Assembly: GCA_028023455.1 (NCBI GenBank)
Contig: JAQFVV010012507.1
Location: 1,555,456-1,619,455 of the forward strand
From: Epiperipatus broadwayi
Taxonomy: Eukaryota; Onychophora; Udeonychophora; Euonychophora; Peripatidae
DNA length: 64,000 nt
Direction of reading: 5' to 3'
Every line of letters begins with the position of its first letter. The first letter of the stretch is position 1. A model generated the notes under the pieces. That model was not told the DNA's origin. It did not search any database and worked only from the letters and a program-made list of their open reading frames with translations. The position numbers were made by a program, and so were the translations under genes. Below, in pieces: positions 36,181-46,950 of this stretch.

Positions 36181-37100
36181 GATGTTGAGTTATGATGAAA
36201 AGATATTGATAAACATAAACTAATTCAATGCATTAATCCAGGTTTTGGCAAAACACTGCCAGAATCATAATGCTGAGTAAAGTTATGCAGCACAGGTATG
36301 ATTAGATAATTGATGTGATGTAATATGCAAATGAGATATAATATGCAAATAAGACCATTAGATATTCCATTTTTCAGACAATGGAACACAAGAATCCTTT
36401 TTGTTGATGGAATGTAGATCCTTTGAAATTGCCCATGCATCTTTATATTTTTATTTTTTATCATCCATTTCAGAGCAAATTGTTCTATCATTAAAGAGAG
36501 AAATTGTGTAACCCATGGCTTGTTCATGATCAAGCCAGATCAATCTGTATTCAGTTTTTTGTTTAGCTCTATTGTACAAATAAGCATGTTGAGTAATTCT
36601 CGTGGATCTACTTACATGAGATCCATCATAATACACAGAGCTTCAAAAAGGGTTAGTACATGCAATTTTATAGACCACCTCATGAGCATGCTCCACTAGT
36701 ATCTCATCTTTAGGTATTGTTCAACAAATTATTAAGAGAAGGTGCTTACCTTGTACATTAGCACAAATGTTCCTAAAGTTATTTGCAATATGAAAAACAT
36801 AAGGAAGACTTTTCTATATTCTAGACATATTAGTAATGCTTTTAACTTTACTTACATTGGTGTAAAATTTCACAACTGTTTTAATAAGCATGTTATGATT
36901 ATAATCAATCCCTATTATATCATTAATGTATATATCAATTGCAAAATATTAAATATTTTAAAGTTAAGAATGCTAATAAATAAATTGTTGAAAAGAAATG
37001 TTTCAATTAAATGTAGTTTAAATAAACATAGACTCATGTATATATTAATAAATGGACTAGACCTTATAAATGACTTTATACAGAAATGAATTCCTAAGAC
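36181..37100 (-). mobile_element. Penelope-like element copy C (minus strand), 3' half
   Basis: This is an inverted copy of 38240-39115. Examples of the match are AAAACACTGCCAGAATCATA, found here at 36250 and as its complement near 39030, and the translated peptide HISNAFNFTYIGVKF...CFNKHVM (plus-frame reading at 36825-36890) against its counterpart HIINAFNFIYISVKF on the other arm. On the coding minus strand the frames 36451-36636 and 36225-36533 contain STRITQHAYLYNRAKQKT, LDHEQAMGY, NDRTICSEM and HNFTQHYDSGSVL. The arm facing it has the same peptides. Together with copy B it forms a head-to-head pair. Confidence 0.75.
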
Positions 37101-37699
37101 ACTAAATAATTGCATAGATCTAAAACATTACAGATATGGAAATAAATTCCAAAGAATAATTAATATTATAGACCTGTAAAAGCTTATTGTATATGGGGAT
37201 AATTTCATAAGAAAGTAATTAACTGTATAATTAAAAAGCTAAGAGGAATTTCATTGTATGATAACTAGCTCTAAATAATATGTAAATTAATTAAGCGAAC
37301 TGATTAATTAAAGCCAAAGAATTTACTCCAGAGAAGATAAGAAAAACAAAAGAAGATATGGATATAAAAAAGCTAGAGAAAAAGTACTGTTAGCTTTTTC
37401 TGTGGCTGTTGCTACTGTCACTGTATCCATGAGTTAAAGAGCAGTGAAGATAACACCAGAGGATTTCATTCCCAGGGTTTTGGCTCCTGTAGCTCACTAA
37501 GCCAACTAGTGCTTTTATCACACCATATCAGTCTTATTATTATTTTGAAATGCCTCAAGATATTTGTCAAGGCATGTGTTATAAAGACTATAGATATTAG
37601 TGAAGGTAAAGTGAATAATAGCTTACCTAAACTTTATAAACTTTATTTGCTATTCAGTAATTAACCTGTGAATTAAGCTCACTCAAATGCAGATTTTAT
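37101..37699. other. AT-rich spacer between the two inverted Penelope-like copies
   Basis: No clear coding sequence. The part nearest 37700 could hold the degraded N-terminal portion of copy B's reverse transcriptase. Confidence 0.4.
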
Positions 37700-39115
37700 A
37701 TTTGTGTTAAAGATCAGTTTAGTAACTATTTGTTCAAATTGTTAATAAATTATTATTACTAAAATATATATGTGCTGTTATGCTGTTGAGATTTATTATA
37801 TATTTGTTTGCTGGTTGCCCAGTCATAGTTGGAGACACAGTATCAATGTTGTTCTTTCTATAGGAAATTTGATTAGGGAAATTGTAGCAGTAGCCAGAAA
37901 TGATTTTCATAAAATAGAGAGTAAATGGAAAATGGGGTTACCACTGAGTGTATTGTTTGTAGCATTGTTCTTTATAAGTTTGAGAATAATGTTTTGCCTA
38001 AATATTTATCTCCTTCAACTAGCAAATCCACATGAGATATGTAGATGACATGTTTATATATACATTGGAAGATCAGATCAACATTATATGGCTAGAGCTC
38101 AAAAATACATAACCTCTTAAATGAACTATTGAAATAGAAGTCAACAATCATAGGATAGATTTTCTGGATATGTATATTCAGAAAAATAAAAATAAGCTTG
38201 ACTATAAAATGAAGTTAAAACCTATACAAATAAGGGGAATCATTTATCCTATAACAAAAGTCTCAATAGAACACAAACTAAATAGATTTAATTGTTTTTT
38301 ATATAAAAACAAAAATCTATGCAAATATGAGGCAGATAAAAAGAACAATATTGATGCATACAGTAATGATCTAATAGCATTTGAGTATAACATAACATGC
38401 TTATTAAAACAGTCAATAAATTTTACACTAATGTAAATAAAATTAAAAGCATTAATAATATGCCTAAAATGTGGATAAGTCTTTGTTATGCTCCTCATAT
38501 TGCAAATAACTTTAAGAATATTTGCATTAAAATATGCAGAGTAAGTTTTAGATCACTGCCTTTTTTTAATAATTTGTTGAACAATAGTAAAGAGAAGATA
38601 CCAGTGGAGCATGCTCTTCAGATGGTTTGTAAAATTGCTTGTACTAACCCTTACTAAAACTTTTGTGTATTAATGGTGCATCTCATCCACATAAATCCAT
38701 GAGAATTGTCCAACATACTTATTTTATAATAGAGCTAAACAAAAAACTGGATTGATCTTTCTTGATCATGAATGAGCCATGGATTCAATATTAGAACAAT
38801 TTGCTCTGAAAGGTACAATAAAAAAAGAAAATGCAAAGAAGCATAAAAATGGCAAAGGATCCACATTCCATCAGCAAAAAAGATTTATGTATTCCATTGT
38901 CCAAAAAAACGGAATATGTATTTGCATTATTTGCATATCATACACCATTTACATATTACAATACATCAAATATATATATATATATATATACATACACCTG
39001 CACTGCATAACTTTACTCAGCACTATGATTCTGGCAGTGTTTTGTTGAAAGCTGCCTAAGTGCATTTAATTAGCTTAAGTTTATTATATCTTTTCATCAG
39101 AACTTTAAGTCAATG
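37700..39115 (+). mobile_element. Penelope-like element copy B, reverse transcriptase to post-endonuclease region
   Basis: The frame 37770-38048 carries the motif-B-like KMGLPLSVLFVALF (GLPLS at 37935-37949). After a frameshift the catalytic box reads YVDDMFIYTLEDQIN (YVDD at 38038-38049). After another shift EVNNHRIDFLDMYIQKN follows (FLD at 38161-38169), the strand after the palm in Penelope-like RTs. The frame 38397-38657 gives MPKMWISLCYAPHIANNFK and VSFRSLPFFNNLLNNSKEK...VEHALQMVCKIAC, matching the linker before and the first strand (VYKIxC) of a GIY-YIG domain. Downstream peptides (EQFALKGTIKK near 38797, LHNFTQHYDSGSV near 39000) match copy C. Catalytic aspartates are intact but the frames are broken. 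Confidence 0.78.
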
Positions 39116-39156
39116 AGTGCTTAAGAATTAATAAAACTTCTATTTTATTTACTCTG

Positions 39157-39375
<219 letters not shown>

Positions 39376-39879
39376 TTGTATTAGTAAGATATTAGTAGTT
39401 CAATTGGCTAGTTTGCTAGTTGGGTATAAGATCACTTAGATCTCTTTAAAGTTATTATCCCTTTAGATATTTAACATACATAAACTCTTTTTTTAATTCT
39501 GTAGTTTATAACATTACAGTTCTGTAACTACTTCTGTAAGTATCTTGCTGCTCACACACATTATATCAGAGATAGTTCAAATAGATTCTTAACTAGAGTT
39601 CTTCTATTGTTCTTTCTGTTTTACTATTAGATATATTGACTGACAATAATGCTTCATTCTTCTGCAAACTTTTTTTATCATTTGTCTAATTTACATTTCC
39701 TTTTTGCATAATTAATTAGCTGTTTCCTTTCTGCAGTATTTTAGCATATTATTATTATTAACAGCTTACACAAACACCTTTTTTCTTCATTAAATAAACT
39801 ATATATATGTAAGTGTGTTTACATGGCAATTTTATATTAAATAAATCATTGATATGATTAATTGATGACTATCTAATTT
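39376..39879. other. AT-rich stretch, no gene seen
   Basis: Spacer between the AAT array and the GIY-YIG fragment. Nothing recognisable. Confidence 0.5.
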
Positions 39880-40210
39880 CAACATTAAGATTATCTTTTG
39901 TACCAGTAAAAAGACTTGATCAATTTTTCCATAAGCCTAAAGAGCAAGTAGTTTCAGAACACCAAGACATCTATGAAATTTCATGTTCATAAAGCCCAAG
40001 AAGCTATGTAGGTCAGTCATATAGACATATTGGCAACATAGAAAGGGAGCATAAAAAGTGCATTCAATCAAATATTGATTACATCAGCTTTATTTTGTTA
40101 CATTTTTTTTGGAATAGCAGATAGTTGAATTAGTGGACATTGATGTAATGAAAGTGACATTCCTATCACATTTTTACAAGTAAAAATCAAAATATTTATA
40201 TCAACTTTTT
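39880..40210 (+). mobile_element. Penelope-like GIY-YIG endonuclease fragment (probable continuation of copy A)
   Basis: The plus strand reads FVPVKRLDQFFHKPKEQ, then HQDIYEISCS, a stop, and PRSYVGQSYRHIGNIEREHK (39966-40059). The IYEIxC...SYVGQS...REHK spacing is that of the GIY-YIG nuclease of Penelope-like elements. Near 40120, in a shifted frame, LVDIDVMKVTFLSHF-like sequence reads as its later part. The FVPVKRLDQFF segment is what should follow the point at which copy A stops (36180), so A and this fragment plausibly formed one element that was later split by the B/C pair. Confidence 0.6.
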
Positions 40211-41225
40211 ATTTAATACTATTTAAAAATTGTATTTTAAAATGTATTTTAATAATGTTTTAATTATTATTTTAATATAATAAGGAGAAATTGATTTTTT
40301 TAAGGCTAAAAAATAAAAAACAATGGAGCAATATGGAAGTGGAAGTTGTCTATCTATAAAAAATATTTAAATTCTGTTAGATATAAATAATATATTAAAA
40401 AAAAATATTTTTTATTTTATTTTAATAATATATATATATATAATTTAATTGCTTCTCACCTTTTGTTTCCGTGGAATAAAAAAAATCCAGGTCTTAAAGA
40501 TATTTCTTTGCAAAAAGATATTAGAATTTATATGAAAATAAAGAGAAAAAAATGTGCATTTTAAAAATTAAAATATTTAAATTGAATCAAACAATTACTT
40601 TAAATAATTAAAAAAAATGAAATGAAAATATTAATTTAGTTTCTTTTAAATAAATAAAAAAAAATAAAAAAATTTAAAACAGAAATAAAGTGAAGCCACT
40701 TAATACATCTACTAGTATATAAGATTGTATGAATGTTTTTGTCAATAGCAGAAAAGAGAACACTCAAATGGTTAGTAATATTTTTTAAGTTAATTTGCAA
40801 ACCAACTAATAAGGGAAATCAGATTGATGAAAATTTTTTGTTTACTAAAAATTAAGTATATTTTTAATTGTTACATTTTGTTTTACAAATGTCAAACTTA
40901 TTCCAACCAGAGTTTTGACAGTTTCCACCCTAAATAAATAGTACATTAATGATTATGATTAATCATTATTAAATTCGAGATTATCTCTATCCCAAATATA
41001 AATTTTAATTCATAGTTGAAGATTAATATATCTGTTTTTAATTAAGCACACAATGTGGCATTATTTTACTTTAATTCTCTTTTTCCATGTATAATATCTT
41101 TTACATATGTATTTAATAATTCCACACATTCCTAAAACATATTAATAAAAATATATTAAAAGGCAGATGATCATCAAGATGCATTTTGTGCTGAATCAGG
41201 AATCATCAGTTAGTCTAGATCATAA

Positions 41226-41227
<2 letters not shown>
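40211..41227. other. AT-rich stretch, no gene seen
   Basis: Plain AT-rich DNA with A- and T-runs and (TA)n at 40428-40442. Confidence 0.6.
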
Positions 41228-41272
<45 letters not shown>

Positions 41273-41283
41273 TATATATATAT
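41228..41283. repeat. Compound (TC)n(AC)n(AT)n microsatellite
   Basis: CT dinucleotides, then about 20 CA units with one interruption, then TA dinucleotides. Confidence 0.97.
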
Positions 41284-41299
41284 TATGACAGTCAGATGA

Positions 41300-41540
41300 T
41301 GTATGTTGATTTAACCCAGTTCGAATACTAGGCAAAAGTACCTCGAGGCCACCCATATGCGAGATATTAAACCAAGAATACTATGACCTCTGCCCTATTC
41401 GTCTAGTCTCGAAGCTATCATGAACCAAACAACACTATCTGAGACACGCATAGATATTTTCTTCCCGAGCCACGAGCTTAGCATCAGCGGGAGACATGGA
41501 CAGAACCACCTACGGATCTAAAATAGTTAAATGTGCAAAA
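41300..41540 (+). mobile_element. Possible LINE endonuclease fragment
   Basis: This 240-bp patch is much less AT-rich than its surroundings. One plus frame reads MNQTTLSETRIDIFFPSHEL and then SISGRDMDRTTYGSK. This resembles the (N/S)ET-(K/R)-(L/I)-D...ELxIxGxDxxRxDR strand of APE-type LINE endonucleases; the ET pair would carry the catalytic Glu. The upstream 100 bp fits only loosely and no RT follows. An interspersed repeat of another kind is possible. Confidence 0.4.
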
Positions 41541-41679
41541 ATACTTAGAAATATATGTTCTGCGTGCCTGGATCATTTAAAAGTAAAACAAAGCATTGAA
41601 ATATAACTAGCAAACTCAAGCTTTTTAGTTAAATAAATATCTTTAACAAATGACATTTGAAATATTATTAATAATTTAA

Positions 41680-42115
41680 TGGCCTTCGCTATTCCCTGAA
41701 ATTTATGAATAACTAATGAGACAATGAAAACCCGATTAATATTCTTGCGGTCTAAATCTTTCCTTCCCAGTTTTATTAAACATTGTCAACTCGAATCTGC
41801 TCGATAAAGTGCAATAATAAAAATCTTTCGCAAAGCAGTTTCTAATTGCTTTGCACTAAAACAGAGTTTAAAATCATTTAAGATGTATATCGCTAAATCT
41901 GACATATGTAAGAAGCTAATGGCGGACAAAAGAAGCGTTATCGAGGAGATCAAGTTGGCAAACAAAAAAAAAGGAAACTTACTCGTACTAAATTTTACAA
42001 GTATGAATAAAACTGGAAAGGGATTTTTATATGAACAATTAACTAATAAACTTAACCGCAATAGAATTAAAATATTTACACATGGGAGTAATGAAGAATA
42101 GCGAAGGAAAAGGGG
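41680..42115. mobile_element. 436-bp piggyBac-type miniature element
   Basis: Both sides are bounded by TTAA (41676-41679 and 42116-42119), the piggyBac target duplication. The right end, read inward, is CCCCTTTTCCTTCGCTATTC. The left end is TGGCCTTCGCTATTCCC, so the two share a perfect 12-bp inverted repeat, CCTTCGCTATTC (41683-41694 and 42096-42107). The left tip seems to have lost a few bases. The CCC start after TTAA is typical of piggyBac ends. The interior contains the short ORF annotated below and a small hairpin (GCAAAGCA...TGCTTTGC near 41830-41855). Confidence 0.65.
41808..42101 (+). CDS. Unidentified short ORF inside the piggyBac-type element
   Basis: Open from 41808 after a stop at 41805. 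The first ATG is at 41883, giving 72 residues (MYIAKSDICKKLMADKRSVI...FTHGSNEE). Composition is ordinary for a soluble, basic protein, with codons less AT-extreme than the surrounding DNA and no low-complexity runs. I recognise no domain. It fills most of the miniature element and ends seven bases into the right 12-bp inverted repeat. It might be a remnant of element coding sequence, part of another retroelement's ORF1, or a captured host exon. Confidence 0.3.
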   Translation, partial: SAIIKIFRKAVSNCFALKQSLKSFKMYIAKSDICKKLMADKRSVIEEIKLANKKKGNLLVLNFTSMNKTGKGFLYEQLTNKLNRNRIKIFTHGSNEE

Positions 42116-42609
42116 TTAAATATCTAGATAGATGATCACATATACATATATCTAACTAGTCTAATAAAAATAGTTACATTATAAATATCATTAAGCACAC
42201 ATTTCATAAATATTCAAGAAAGCAATTATAAAAAGTATGGACAAAAAGGGTAGCATAATAAATAGTTCATGAGGAGAGATATGATTACCGTCCTTATTCC
42301 TTGGTCATGTTCCATCGACGGGCGTAGCTTGATCCGTCTGATGAGATGTGTTTGTCCGGACAAGGAAAGTGGAAATCGGTAGCATGGTTTCACAAAAAGT
42401 CCTCCAGATACGGCACAGAGTTCAGATGACGATTGAGTAAATACTACGGCATTTTTCTGGTATTGAGGAACCCTCAGCGGTAGACAAAGTTATTTATTTG
42501 CCTAGCCAAGCATGGTAGACTCCATCGAATTCATATAATAAAATCACAACAGGCAACAGCAAAATTTCTAAAGTTCTCCACGGAGCAATCTGACAGCCCG
42601 CAAGAATAC

Positions 42610-42719
42610 TCTGAATGAATGATCTTTTCCAAAAGGAAAATCTGAATGACTTTTTCCAAAAAGGAAACTCTGATTGACTGATCTTTTTCAAAAAGGAAAA
42701 TCTGAATGACTTATCTTTT
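42610..42719. repeat. ~31-bp tandem repeat, about 3.6 units
   Basis: TCTGAATGA...CTTTTTCCAAAAAGGAAAA-type units begin at 42610, 42641, 42669 and 42701 (31, 28, 32 and 19 bp). Each carries its own small inverted repeat, TTTTCC...GGAAAA. Confidence 0.9.
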
Positions 42720-42730
42720 GTTCTCCCTTT

Positions 42731-42738
42731 TATTTATA
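42731..42738 (-). promoter_or_regulatory. TATA box, minus strand
   Basis: GGGTATAAATAAAAGGG on the minus strand is a good TATA box in a locally G/C-containing context, which makes it more credible than the many AT-driven matches elsewhere. It would drive transcription leftward through the 31-bp repeats. Confidence 0.4.
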
Positions 42739-42860
42739 CCCTCTCTGTCAGCTACCTTCTATTGTTTGTATGATCTGAGATCTTGATAAGCCTCCCCATG
42801 CTCCTTTGTTTCAAAGTAACACCTTCTAAAAATAACTTTTACTTTTTTACTCTAAATTTC

Positions 42861-44361
42861 TTTCTTTAAACTTTGGGATTTTATTAATTAAAAAAAGAAA
42901 AAGAAGGCCATCTTTAATTTGACTTGAATGGGCTTAACTAATTAAAAATATACATTCTTTTAGAAAATGTTGGTGGGCTTATCTCGAAATCAAATCATAC
43001 TAAATATTTGAACAAAAAGTAAAATACATTCTTATTTCTTTTAATAAAATAAGCATTTTATTTCAGCAGAATTTTGCATTAACTCATATATATATGCTTG
43101 ACGTATATATATGTTTGACTAAACGGTTTTCACAAGTAATATTTTTAACAGCAATTTAATGTTACAATGGAATTTATTTAAAAGAAAATATTTACAAGCA
43201 AATACAAATTTAATAAACGTAATTAATTTTAGCTGTAATGCAAAACCCTGCTGATATTGGACTATAAACTTAATTTAGGTTTCCAATATTAATCAAGTTT
43301 ATAGGAAGATGTGAAGCATGGATTGGACTTCAGATCTATTGCTTCAATATATATATATTGTTTTAATGTTTAAAAATATATAAATCTGTGAGAGTAAATT
43401 TTATGCTATAAATCTAGTATGTGTAATACTAAATACAGTTTTTTTTTTCCATTTTATATATGCGTATTATTATTGCAGAAAATATATCTCCTGAGGGTTA
43501 TACAGTTTACTCAATGTTTCAAAATGATTGAATGCTCTATAGTTTTTAGAGGAATTATTTAGCCATAAGCATGTAAACTGAATGTACTTTACTCTTTTCT
43601 TCACACTAGTTTGCCCTGTCCTAGATTTTTTTTAAAAAATTAGAGTTTAATAAGTTGATTGCTATGCTTTTAATGAATAATTCACTGTGTGCATAAGACA
43701 ATCAGATTTCTAGGTGTATAAGGTAAAAAAGACACTATTTTAGTACTAGCCATGCACAAAAAATCTATATTCATAATATAAATAAATCTTTAAATCTGAT
43801 TGTATGTTCATTGTATTATATTTTAGTAAAGTAATTTACTAATCAAGTTGTAATTACTAAGCAATTCTGTAAATGTTTTAAAGCAAAATGAATAATTATG
43901 TGAAGCAATTTTTATTTGTTTTATTAAATATAATTTTTTATTACTTTGTGCTAGTTTTTTTTCCTTGAATTAATATTTATGCATGAGTTCTTATATAAAT
44001 AATTGTGAATCTATAAATCATTCTATACTCCCATTCTTAATAATCATGTTTCACATTACCAGATAATTCAGCACAGTACAGACAGATTCATACATTGATA
44101 AAGTTGCAAATTTATATGGTCAAAATCCATTGATTTAATAAATAAAAAAGTTGGATAAGCTAAAATTTTATTGAAATACAGAGATCTTAGAATTTGATAG
44201 AATCTAGCTAATTTTCTACTCAATAATTTTTGTTGTATTCTGGTATATTAATATTTCTTAGTAATTATATTTAATTAAGGGAAAACATTTATGTAATCAT
44301 ATTTTTTTAAAATAAATCAATATTCTTATATTTAAAGTAAATTAATATCTTGTGTCTAATT

Positions 44362-44407
<46 letters not shown>

Positions 44408-46880
44408 TAGCTTCATTATCTGTGCATACAGCACATATACATATAATAGTTTAAAGTAATGATTATAGTCTAAGTTTGTTTTCATTTTTCTTATTTATTA
44501 ATTCATCTACATTGTAAATGTTAATTTTAGATTATTGTATAAATGCTTTTGAGTTTATATTAATATTCTTGACTGTTTCTTTTAAACATAAAAAGTTCAT
44601 ACCTTAATAAAAAAAAAAAGATAGTTGCCCAATGCTTTATGCTATGAAAATAGATAAGTAATGCAGATATGAATTATTAATGTGGAAATGGAGTCTAGGT
44701 TAAGATAAAAGAAATCAATACAAGTTTTAAAAACATAATTTGAGCATAACTCAAAACAATATGACATTTATTTTATAATCATAAAAGTCAATCAAAATGA
44801 ATATGTGAATCCTATTCCTTGAGTTCTAGGTTTTATTTTAAACCTATTGATGCCCAATAAAATTAATGATGATGGGATGGGGATGGATTGAATGAACTAA
44901 AAAAGGAAAATGGTTCAAATCTTACCAAACAAAACTTAACTTTTAGCCATATGCAAGATTGTAAGTGTATTCTTTTGGATATATATGAAAACTGACTATT
45001 ACAATGTACATATAACTTAAATAATTATTTTTGAATTTTACATATTTTTGAGTTATGAACTTTCCAAACACTATCTGTATTAAATCCATTGTCTTGTAGT
45101 ATTAATGACTTACAGCAAACTAGTGTCAGTTTAGACTTTAATATTTCAAGACAATGAATTTAATTTAATATGAACAGCCTTAAAAAAGTTTATCACTCCA
45201 AAATATTATATTTGCATATGTGTTAACTCACTTTTCCAGGTTCTCCAATGTAAATGATTTATTATTATTATTGCATTAATATTTAAGACATATTTCACTT
45301 TGTCATTGTTTGGGTACTATGGGTGGTTCAGAAGCAGTTGGTATAGACAAGCATATTGATTTCAATACTAATACTTAAAGTAATCTAACTTCTACTGAGC
45401 TACTTATATTACTAAGACAATGGCAGAAAAGATGAAGCATAAAATGTATTTAACCATAATTATATTGAGAGAAGATATAGACTTATAGATTATAAAATAT
45501 GTTATTGTGTAAGCATTTCAATGGTAATTAAAGATTTGATCATTATGATATAGACCTTAATTACTGTCGTATTTTGAAGAATATTTATCAGAATGCAATA
45601 GACGTAATTAGATTGCTATGAAGATTTATATTAGTAAGGGCATAAAGCAGATTGATTCTATAATTTTATAGAAATATTTATGAATTAAAATGTAAAATAA
45701 ATAATTAAAATAAGTAATCATTATTTAATGATATTTTTACATTTAATCCTTCAGCATTACAGGGAATATTTTCAAGAAGGATCACATGAAAGGAAGAAAG
45801 TAAGATTAAAAATATTATTAAAACAACTGAAGTAATATTTAATAGTTTTTCAGAGAAGAAAATAAAACTTGATAATCATAAAGTTAACAATCACAAATAT
45901 CTTGGTTGATTCTTAATGCAGATGTTAGGGTACCTCTAATAAAAATCTAATATTTAAAGAAAATATATTAATATGTTTAGAGAAAAAATATTTTTTTAAT
46001 AGATATGTTTTACCAATTTTAATATATAGATCTGAATCTTAGATGCTCGATATATGCAAACTTGAAATTGCACAATAAACTATAACTGGTTACTTGATGT
46101 CTTAAATTGTATCTCAAGATAATGTAAAAGTCTTAGAAATTATCAAGTGACATGGATGAATGAGATAAGGATGTGTGCTGAATAATGTGAGAAAGAGAAG
46201 GTGTGTGTGGATTGGGAAAACTAGATTAAACTTGAACAGACCTTTAATCCTGTAGTGGATTGGTAATAATTGTAAATGATGATGTGTATTATATATATGT
46301 TAATATTTTATTTATATTTTATCACACTTAAAAATAATGACAAAATTTATTTTGATGAAAATAAAATGCAGTAATAATTATCTCATAACATATTTTTCAA
46401 TCATCATATTTCTTCATCTTTTTTCTACTATTGTATTTAGCATTCACTTTTTCTCCATGATTTTATTTTCATTTTTAAGTTATAAGTTCAAAGGGCCTTG
46501 ACTCTTGATGAAATACGAACGACATTCAGCTTATTTAAAAAATTTCCAACATAATATACAGAAGTAATTTAATTATTACAAATTTAATATACAGAAGTAA
46601 TTTACAACTGTTTTCTCCCACGCAATTGGAAATAAGTTTGATATAAACATGGTGCGATCAGTTACGCAACATCTTTCCAACCTGTTGCTGTTAACTAAAC
46701 ATATAAGTGAAGCATTAATAAAAAATGAAATAAATAAATAAAACAAATAGAAAAAATTCAGAAAGAAAAAAAAGGACAGATCCTCTTTAGGGAAAACTGA
46801 TTGAGAAAGGAAATTACAGTAATTCAATTTTAGATTTCAATATGACACGCAAGGTTTTTAAATTAACCGCCTTATTTTTA
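42861..46880. other. AT-rich stretch, no gene seen
   Basis: Includes a (CA)n(TA)n microsatellite at 44362-44403. No protein-like frame. From about 46490 the sequence becomes slightly richer in C and G. Confidence 0.6.
44362..44403. repeat. (AC)n(TA)n compound microsatellite
   Basis: About nine AC units followed by about twelve TA units. Confidence 0.97.
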
Positions 46881-46886
46881 GCCAAT
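46857..46886. promoter_or_regulatory. Possible CDE/CHR-like element and CCAAT box
   Basis: On the minus strand GGCGG, four bases, then TTTAAA (46857-46871) has the spacing of CDE-CHR cell-cycle elements. CCAAT follows at 46883-46887, and another ATTGG at 46625-46629. These matter only if the adjacent CDK1-like exon is real. In AT-rich DNA the TTTAAA part is cheap. Confidence 0.15.
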
Positions 46887-46950
46887 AACATTTGTTATTT
46901 TGTTTATTCAAAATGGAGGATTATATAAAAATTGAAGAAATAAATAAATG
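46882..46950 (+). CDS. Possible first coding exon, CDK1-like start
   Basis: ATG at 46913, with the favourable context AAAATGG, encodes MEDYIKIEEINK, then reaches an in-frame stop unless spliced at GTAGGT (46951). The first eight residues match the invariant start of CDK1 kinases (MEDYxKIEKIGEG) at all but one position, and vertebrate CDK1 has an intron just after this segment. Upstream, CTTATTTTTAG before 46882 could be a 3' splice site, giving a 69-base exon with 31 bases of 5' UTR. Against it: residues after KIE are EINK, not KIGEG, so the glycine-rich ATP loop would be lost, and no later kinase exon (TYGVVYKG or downstream) was seen before 64000. It may be a decayed copy or coincidence. 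Confidence 0.2.

Larger units (their letters stand above)
42260..42860 (-). mobile_element. LTR-like, lower-AT segment with TATA box and short repeats
   Basis: A clearly less AT-rich, CpG-containing block. On the minus strand TATAAATA (plus coordinates 42731-42738) is followed within 15-130 bases by four repeats of a ~31-bp unit, then about 350 bp of protein-like but frame-broken sequence (FLVRTNTSHQTDQATPVDG near 42330). A TATA box followed by a short transcribed repeat region and then coding-like sequence suggests the 5' LTR and leader of an LTR retrotransposon. No primer-binding site or second LTR was found, so the call is tentative. Confidence 0.35.

Noticed and set aside
41228-41283. (AC)n(AT)n tract as a Z-DNA or replication-origin signal
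   Set aside because: It is a common compound microsatellite and nothing nearby supports a specific role.
41786-42061. 91-codon minus-strand ORF opposite the miniature-element ORF
   Set aside because: Ser/Phe/Leu-rich composition is what the antisense of a Lys/Asn-rich frame gives. The plus frame is the more plausible one.
42337-42370. CTGATGAG followed by GGAAAG, hammerhead-like
   Set aside because: The required GAAA with a closing C and the NUH cleavage site are not in place; the later match is GGAAAG without a stem.
46576-46827. 83-codon minus ORF with a Phe/Leu/Tyr-rich stretch
   Set aside because: It is generated by A-rich plus-strand sequence (GAAAGAAAAAAAAGG). There is no supporting motif.
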